Shown here: piece by piece, positions 59,107-64,000 of the stretch
Layout of the letters: the number at the start of each line of letters is the position of its first letter
Numbering within the stretch: position 1 is the first letter of the stretch
Assembly (NCBI GenBank): GCA_021324735.1
Contig: JAJPIO010000009.1
Location: forward strand, 723,341-787,340
Source: Bacteroidota bacterium
GTDB lineage: Bacteria; Bacteroidota; Ignavibacteria; Palsa-1295
Direction of reading: 5' to 3'
DNA length: 64,000 bases
Position numbers and translations under genes: made by a program
Notes under the pieces: generated by a model
What the model saw: only the letters and a program-made list of their open reading frames with translations
The model's database searches: none
What the model was told of the DNA's origin: nothing

Positions 59107-61998
59107 ATGGGGAAGAATATTATACACTGTAACCGGTCAGTGTTGCTGCTTTGTTTTGCTATCATTGCAGCCTTTTCAAAACCTGCTGTCGGGCAGCTTC
59201 TCGGCATTACCGGTGCCAATCACCCGGAGCTTCATTGGCAGGAATTAGAAACAGAACACTTTGTCATCGTTTATCATCAAGGTCTCGATTCCATCGCCCA
59301 AATCGCCGCACCTATTGCGGAAGAGGTGTATCATGTTGTAACCACGAATCTACAGACGGCGCTTCCCCAAAAGATTCGAATATACCTTTCGGACAATGAC
59401 GAGGAGCGCAATGCGTTCGCTTTTTCTGATAATTATATTTTTATTTGGCTTCGCGGAATTTTAGATGATAATCTCTTCTCGCTTCGTGCAAGTGGTACCT
59501 CAAAATGGCTGCGGACGGTAATCACCCATGAGTTTACTCATATCGTAATCGCCAAAGCGACGCGCACCTGGGTCGATGCCATCATTCCGGTACCCAAAGT
59601 GCCTCGGTGGTTTAACGAAGGAATGGCTCGTTATATGGAGCCGGACGGGTGGACCAACGACCTCGATATTCCACTGCGTGTATCGGCTGTTTCAAGCAAA
59701 CTCGATTTTAATCCGGAAGAATTTTTGGCAGGTACACTTATTTATGAGGCTGGACAGTCCCTGGTCCGCTATATGGCTGCAACATACGGCGATAGTGCCC
59801 TTGTAAAGATGTTGAAGCATCGAGAGCCTTCATTTATTCCTTATGATTTCAATGCGGCTGTTAAAGCGGCCACAAAACATTCACTGCATGAAATATATGA
59901 CGAGTGGCATAAGACACTAAACGTTTACTACAATACTCAGTTTGGACAGAAGGAAGACATCGAAGACATCGCTCGAAAAATACCAACTGGGCTCGATATT
60001 GTCGGAGCAGCGAGAATCGCTTCAGACGGTAAGCGAATAGCTATTCTCGGTAAAAAAACGCAGGATGAACCAACGAAATTATTTCTGCTTGCGAACGATA
60101 CCAGCGGTGATCCAAAACTTATAACGGGTGAGCCTGGGATTGAACCATACTTAACCTGGGCACCAGATGGGAAATACCTGTTCTTTTCCAAGATCCGGTT
60201 TGGGGATCACGGCAATCTCGTCTACGATCTATACCAATGTGATGTTAAAAGCGGTGATCTCGAACGCATCTCATCGGATGAACGGCTTGAATATCCCGAT
60301 ATTTCCCCGGATGGAAAAACGATTGTTGCTGCGCAATTCCGACGTTCTGGTTCTGACCTTGTATTGCTTGATCTTAGAGACCACAACCTTCGAGAGGTAA
60401 CAAATTTCCACGATGATAACGTGGACATCTATTCACCACGATGGTCGCCGGATGGGAAAAAGATCGCATTCAGTATCTTTCGAAAGAATGGAATGCGAGA
60501 TGTCGCAGTGCTTGATACTGGCACAAGAGCGATTACATATTTAACCAATGATTCGATCAATGATCGATACCCAATATGGTCTCCAAATGGCGACTCGATC
60601 GTGTTTCTCTCGTTTCAAAATTCGATTCCAAATCTTTATTCTCTTCCTATCTCTCAATCATCTTCTCGGCATCCGTTGACCGATGTTGCTTCGAATATTC
60701 TTGTATGGGATTGGTCAAAGGTTAAAGACTCTCTTCTTGTTTCTTCTTTTATATCGCGAAACGAGGTACAATTATTTTGGTTGACCTCACAGAGGAGTAT
60801 TCTTCCCAGTTCGCCACTCCCGCTATCCGCTAAGTATACAAAGTGGCGTGAGGTACGTTGGCCGCTCGTAACCAGGCCGCAGGATTCCATTCCCCCGGTA
60901 TCCGTTGCCGGCCCGTATCCCTATAATTCACTTGCTCACATTAGGCCGCTGGCTTTGCTTCCGATCGTCGGTTCCGATCTTTCTCGTGATGGCAATAGTG
61001 GCGTTGAATTAGGAGGATTTACGGTCCTTTCGGATGAGATGCAAAAACATATTATAAGTGGCTTTGCATATTATGGTACTGCCTCCCAACGAGTTTCCTG
61101 GGGAGCCAATTATGCTAATAGTCAACTTTTACCGACTATTACAGTGGCTGCATCGGATGCAGTGGAGTTTCAGGATGTCCTCAATGACATCGCTTATTAT
61201 GAGCACCGGAAAACATACGATCTTGGGATCAATTTCTTTTTTCACACTCCAAATTCTTTAATCGATCTGCATAATATTGTGATCGGAGCGTCATGGAATA
61301 ACCTTGAACCGTGGAATGCTGCAAATTTTGACTCCGTGACGATTGATCGCCGTCCTTTACCGGCTAGAATGCTTGAAATGGGTGCAGGATATTCGTATCT
61401 GGGTGAGGTGTTTCAATTTCGGTTAGCAGGCGAACACTCGGATAAAAATTTAGGCAGCGATCTTACTCGTACTCGAGTTCGCGCCTCCATGCATAAAGAA
61501 TTTCCATATAGCGAAAATGCCAAGACGCAACTGGCATTCATTGGAAGAGCCGCTGCCGATTTCGGTGATGAATTGCCACAGGATTTTCTTGGCTTTTATA
61601 AATACGATCAATTCGAAGAAGGATTTTCACCAACAGGATTGCACCCGCGTGATCGCTTACGGGGTATTCGGCGATATTATTACGGCAATCGACTGCTTAG
61701 CGGTTCTATGGAGTTTCGGCAAGAGGATAACTTTTTTTCTTCACTTGTTCCGCTGCTCAAGAACTTTCATCCACAGTTAGTCGAGTTCTTGGATATTGGC
61801 ACCACGTGGTATGCTTCTGCACCGACTAACAATCCTTCTGTAACAGTATCCTCACTATCAGAAACAAACTGGTTGAAGACTGCCGGAATCGAGTTACGTT
61901 CGGAATTAGGCTTCGATATTTCCGTCGAAGGGGGAGTGGGCTGGGAATTGGTGCATGGCTCGTCAGCAGATTTCTTTATTCGGCTGGCGGCCTTTTAA
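59107..61998 (+). CDS. Exported peptidase-MA/beta-propeller protein, possible outer-membrane barrel
   Basis: A 963-residue exported protein. After a signal peptide (cleavage near PAVGQ) comes a gluzincin-like domain with the zinc motif HEFTH at 141-145 and the third-ligand region PRWFNEGMARYME. Residues about 300-570 hold TolB-like beta-propeller (PD40) strands, such as TWAPDGKYLFFSK and DISPDGKTIVAAQ. The last 330 residues are beta-rich with aromatic strand ends and finish in RLAAF, consistent with an outer-membrane barrel. The HExxH suggests protease activity. It follows the beta-CASP gene by five bases and converges with the OmpA gene. Confidence 0.83.
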   Translation: MGKNIIHCNRSVLLLCFAIIAAFSKPAVGQLLGITGANHPELHWQELETEHFVIVYHQGLDSIAQIAAPIAEEVYHVVTTNLQTALPQKIRIYLSDNDEERNAFAFSDNYIFIWLRGILDDNLFSLRASGTSKWLRTVITHEFTHIVIAKATRTWVDAIIPVPKVPRWFNEGMARYMEPDGWTNDLDIPLRVSAVSSKLDFNPEEFLAGTLIYEAGQSLVRYMAATYGDSALVKMLKHREPSFIPYDFNAAVKAATKHSLHEIYDEWHKTLNVYYNTQFGQKEDIEDIARKIPTGLDIVGAARIASDGKRIAILGKKTQDEPTKLFLLANDTSGDPKLITGEPGIEPYLTWAPDGKYLFFSKIRFGDHGNLVYDLYQCDVKSGDLERISSDERLEYPDISPDGKTIVAAQFRRSGSDLVLLDLRDHNLREVTNFHDDNVDIYSPRWSPDGKKIAFSIFRKNGMRDVAVLDTGTRAITYLTNDSINDRYPIWSPNGDSIVFLSFQNSIPNLYSLPISQSSSRHPLTDVASNILVWDWSKVKDSLLVSSFISRNEVQLFWLTSQRSILPSSPLPLSAKYTKWREVRWPLVTRPQDSIPPVSVAGPYPYNSLAHIRPLALLPIVGSDLSRDGNSGVELGGFTVLSDEMQKHIISGFAYYGTASQRVSWGANYANSQLLPTITVAASDAVEFQDVLNDIAYYEHRKTYDLGINFFFHTPNSLIDLHNIVIGASWNNLEPWNAANFDSVTIDRRPLPARMLEMGAGYSYLGEVFQFRLAGEHSDKNLGSDLTRTRVRASMHKEFPYSENAKTQLAFIGRAAADFGDELPQDFLGFYKYDQFEEGFSPTGLHPRDRLRGIRRYYYGNRLLSGSMEFRQEDNFFSSLVPLLKNFHPQLVEFLDIGTTWYASAPTNNPSVTVSSLSETNWLKTAGIELRSELGFDISVEGGVGWELVHGSSADFFIRLAAF

Positions 61999-62039
61999 TG
62001 TGATTTTAAATCAATCTTATTGATCTAGTAAATCCTGGT

Positions 62040-63983
62040 CTATTTTTCTTTATTCTCAATAATGATAAACTCGATACGACGATTGATCTCACGCCCAGCA
62101 TCGGTCGAGTTTGTCGTGATAGGACGCGATTGACCGTAACCGCGGGCTTCAAGACGTTCTGCACTGATACCGTGCTCGATGAGCCAGCTACGCACAGAGT
62201 TCGCGCGATTCATGGAGAGGCGCTCGTTTGCCAGTGAGTCACCGGTGTTATCCGTGTGGCCCTGGATCGAGACCTTCATGCCAGGATACTTTGTAAGCAA
62301 GCCGACCAATTGATTGAGTGGTGCAAACGATTGTGGCAGAATGTCCCACTTGCCAGTCTCAAATTCAATTCTCGGTAAGTCAAGGCGTTGGCCCACTGTA
62401 AACGGTACCTCGGGGCAGCCGTTATTAGATTTTGGACCTGGCTCTAACGGGCAACCATCCTGACCGTCTAATACGCCATCGCCATCCGTATCCGGATTGA
62501 GTGGATTCGTGTGCAATACTTTTATCTCGGTACCATCATCGACGCCATCACCATCGGTATCCTTAAGGAGTGGATTGGTATGATAGACGAAGATCTCATC
62601 ATAATCCGAAATACCGTCACCATCCGTATCCTTCTTTAACGGATCGGTATGGTATTTATGGATTTCGTCGTAATCGGAGATGCCATCCCCGTCAGTATCG
62701 CGTGATAGTGGATCAGTGCCAGCCTTTACTTCTTCACCATCCGTGAGGCCATCGCCGTCGGTATCGGCAAGGCGCGGATTGGTGTGATACTTATGAACTT
62801 CATCGCCATCGGTTAAGCCATCGCCGTCGGTATCGGGATTATTAGGATCGGTACCATAAATTCGTACTTCTTCTCCATCGGTGAGTCCATCGCCATCGGA
62901 GTCGGCATTATATGGATCGGTATGGTAGATCATGATCTCCTCGAGATCGGTGAGTCCATCGCCATCGGAATCCGCTAACTGGTTAAGTACGGCATCACCA
63001 TATTCGTAGTACCCGGATTCTTTACCCAAGGCGACTGTATAGCGCAGCGACAAAAATGCTTCTGGTCGGTGCGGTCCTCGGGAAGAACGAGGGAAAACAT
63101 GTTCAAGGCGCAGTAATCCGGTTTCGATATCCAGATGCTTTAAGTTACGCAATACGATACCAAAATTAACGTCATCGCCGGCGATATCCAGTTGTGCGAT
63201 CATATTGCGCATGCGGTATCGAATAAGCGCCAAGGGATTAAAGCCAGGAAAGCCTTGATCGGTGAAGGGATTGTAGGTGCTGAGAAAATTCAAATGACGA
63301 GAGATAGGGCCAGAGCCGGAATATTTTCCAGATCCTAACCCGATTCCTACACTGAACCCGTTACGAGTCGAGTACCGCAATTCATTTCCACTGGAGCCGG
63401 GCAGTATGGGACCTGTTACGACATCTTCGCGCATGTCTTCGGCTGCTGCTTCACGTAAGAACTTACCGTAATCCGAAGAGTCGAGAACATGGCCCAGCCA
63501 GTAAGTAATTAGAAAAGAAAGCGAATTGCGGTCGGGATATATGCTTTTATCACTTTGGCCATTACCAAGATATTCGTTCGCATCGCGTTTCGCAAAGAGA
63601 TTTTCCGCACGGAGGCTGAGTGCAATACGGCTCGAATCCCCACCAACAATGAAGCGATCGATCTGAAATTGTGGATTCCAGTAGACAAATGGAAGCATGC
63701 TCGATGGAAATACATAGGACATGACGCCAAAGCGAAATTGCCCATATTCCATCGCAATAAATTGATTGAAATTGATCTGTTTCCGGACGACCGGGGCAGT
63801 GGAGTGTGTGAATTCATCCCATTGTGAATTCGGCGGAGTGGACATTCCCATGCCGATGGTCAATCGGTAATCCGTGAACCGTTCGAAGGGGGATCGAAGA
63901 GCTAAAAATTGGGCTTTGGACGACGCGGTAAGTCCTCCCAATAGGGCGGCGATGACAATCCACGTTCGCTTCCAATGCAGCAT
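62040..63983 (-). CDS. OmpA-family outer-membrane protein with TSP3 calcium-binding repeats
   Basis: A 647-residue outer-membrane protein. The signal peptide ends near residue 24 (TASSKAQ), followed by a beta-rich domain of about 300 residues. Seven thrombospondin type 3 units of 22-23 residues occupy 338-497, each with DTDGDG or DSDGDG, and an eighth partial unit leads to [15 protein letters not shown]; these bind calcium. The C-terminal OmpA domain (about 530-647) has [20 protein letters not shown] and GYGQSRPI and binds peptidoglycan. The protein likely anchors the outer membrane to the cell wall through a calcium-stiffened linker. Start ATG 63983. It is the last gene of the window. Confidence 0.94.
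   Translation of the reverse strand: MLHWKRTWIVIAALLGGLTASSKAQFLALRSPFERFTDYRLTIGMGMSTPPNSQWDEFTHSTAPVVRKQINFNQFIAMEYGQFRFGVMSYVFPSSMLPFVYWNPQFQIDRFIVGGDSSRIALSLRAENLFAKRDANEYLGNGQSDKSIYPDRNSLSFLITYWLGHVLDSSDYGKFLREAAAEDMREDVVTGPILPGSSGNELRYSTRNGFSVGIGLGSGKYSGSGPISRHLNFLSTYNPFTDQGFPGFNPLALIRYRMRNMIAQLDIAGDDVNFGIVLRNLKHLDIETGLLRLEHVFPRSSRGPHRPEAFLSLRYTVALGKESGYYEYGDAVLNQLADSDGDGLTDLEEIMIYHTDPYNADSDGDGLTDGEEVRIYGTDPNNPDTDGDGLTDGDEVHKYHTNPRLADTDGDGLTDGEEVKAGTDPLSRDTDGDGISDYDEIHKYHTDPLKKDTDGDGISDYDEIFVYHTNPLLKDTDGDGVDDGTEIKVLHTNPLNPDTDGDGVLDGQDGCPLEPGPKSNNGCPEVPFTVGQRLDLPRIEFETGKWDILPQSFAPLNQLVGLLTKYPGMKVSIQGHTDNTGDSLANERLSMNRANSVRSWLIEHGISAERLEARGYGQSRPITTNSTDAGREINRRIEFIIIENKEK
62493..62972 (-). 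repeat. Seven in-frame 69-base repeats encoding TSP3 units
   Basis: Six units of 69 bases and one of 66 encode the calcium-binding TSP3 modules of the OmpA protein. Adjacent units are similar at the DNA level, so copy number may vary between strains by recombination or slippage. Confidence 0.85.
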
Positions 63984-64000
63984 TTGAAAACAGTTGAGCG

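Noticed and set aside
62415..62972. Regular repeats considered as a CRISPR array
   Set aside because: The repeats are in-frame coding units for TSP3 calcium-binding motifs with no distinct spacers.

Overview
The window reads as a chromosomal segment of a Gram-negative bacterium of the FCB (Bacteroidota-related) group. Two secreted proteins end in type A C-terminal sorting domains of the type IX secretion system. Several intergenic regions carry the Bacteroidota promoter element TAnnTTTG, twice with a TTG element 20 bases upstream. Shine-Dalgarno sequences are often weak or absent, and GTG and TTG starts are common. A sigma-54 activator/LptE gene pair and envelope genes of outer-membrane type fit the same group. 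The mix of genes suggests a lineage outside class Bacteroidia, such as Kapaibacteriota or Ignavibacteriota, but that is inference. There is no IS element, phage, integrase or CRISPR array. Most of the segment is ordinary housekeeping chromosome with lineage-specific secreted and small genes between.

Positions 1-15.4 kb: a minus-strand run encodes a TPR/LuxR-type regulator, a large VWA/sorting-domain surface protein, RadA and RdgB. A small accessory island (7.1-8.8 kb) holds a protein with a natural five-histidine tail, a tiny HTH regulator with the same HTH signature as the TPR regulator, a possible small exported peptide, and a hairpin-rich stretch before gyrA. Then come gyrA, a PA0069-type radical SAM protein, a MerR regulator, AcpS, a HAD phosphatase and a PhnP-like hydrolase.

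Positions 15.5-29.4 kb: a GT-C-like membrane protein, an M1 aminopeptidase exported by type IX secretion, a sigma-54 activator with LptE, a LysE-type exporter, a DinB protein, a DUF547 lipoprotein, a TPR protein, a persulfide-dioxygenase-like MBL/rhodanese protein, a Gly/Arg/Tyr/Asn-rich BON protein, an FAD monooxygenase, a YD-like secreted protein and tRNA-Val(CAC).

Positions 29.4-46.5 kb: a secreted protein, rhomboid protease, HRDC protein, RsbW-like ATPase, GcvT, LivG and LivF separated by a GT-C-type glycosyltransferase, a Wzx-type flippase, QueA, an APC permease overlapping IspD, PlsY-GpsA, and a Gfo/Idh/MocA oxidoreductase.

Positions 46.5-64 kb: the scpA-scpB-rluB chromosome-segregation operon, an S9 peptidase, another GT-C protein, TrpS, AsnB, an NfeD/ClpP-like membrane protease, a beta-CASP nuclease, a peptidase-MA/beta-propeller outer-membrane candidate, and an OmpA protein with thrombospondin type 3 calcium-binding repeats. 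Recurring themes are envelope and surface building (three GT-C proteins, flippase, AsnB, LptE, PlsY/GpsA, OmpA), protein export and proteolysis, and genome maintenance (RadA, GyrA, ScpAB, RdgB). The features most worth following are the 7.1-8.8 kb island, the gyrA leader and the disordered BON protein.
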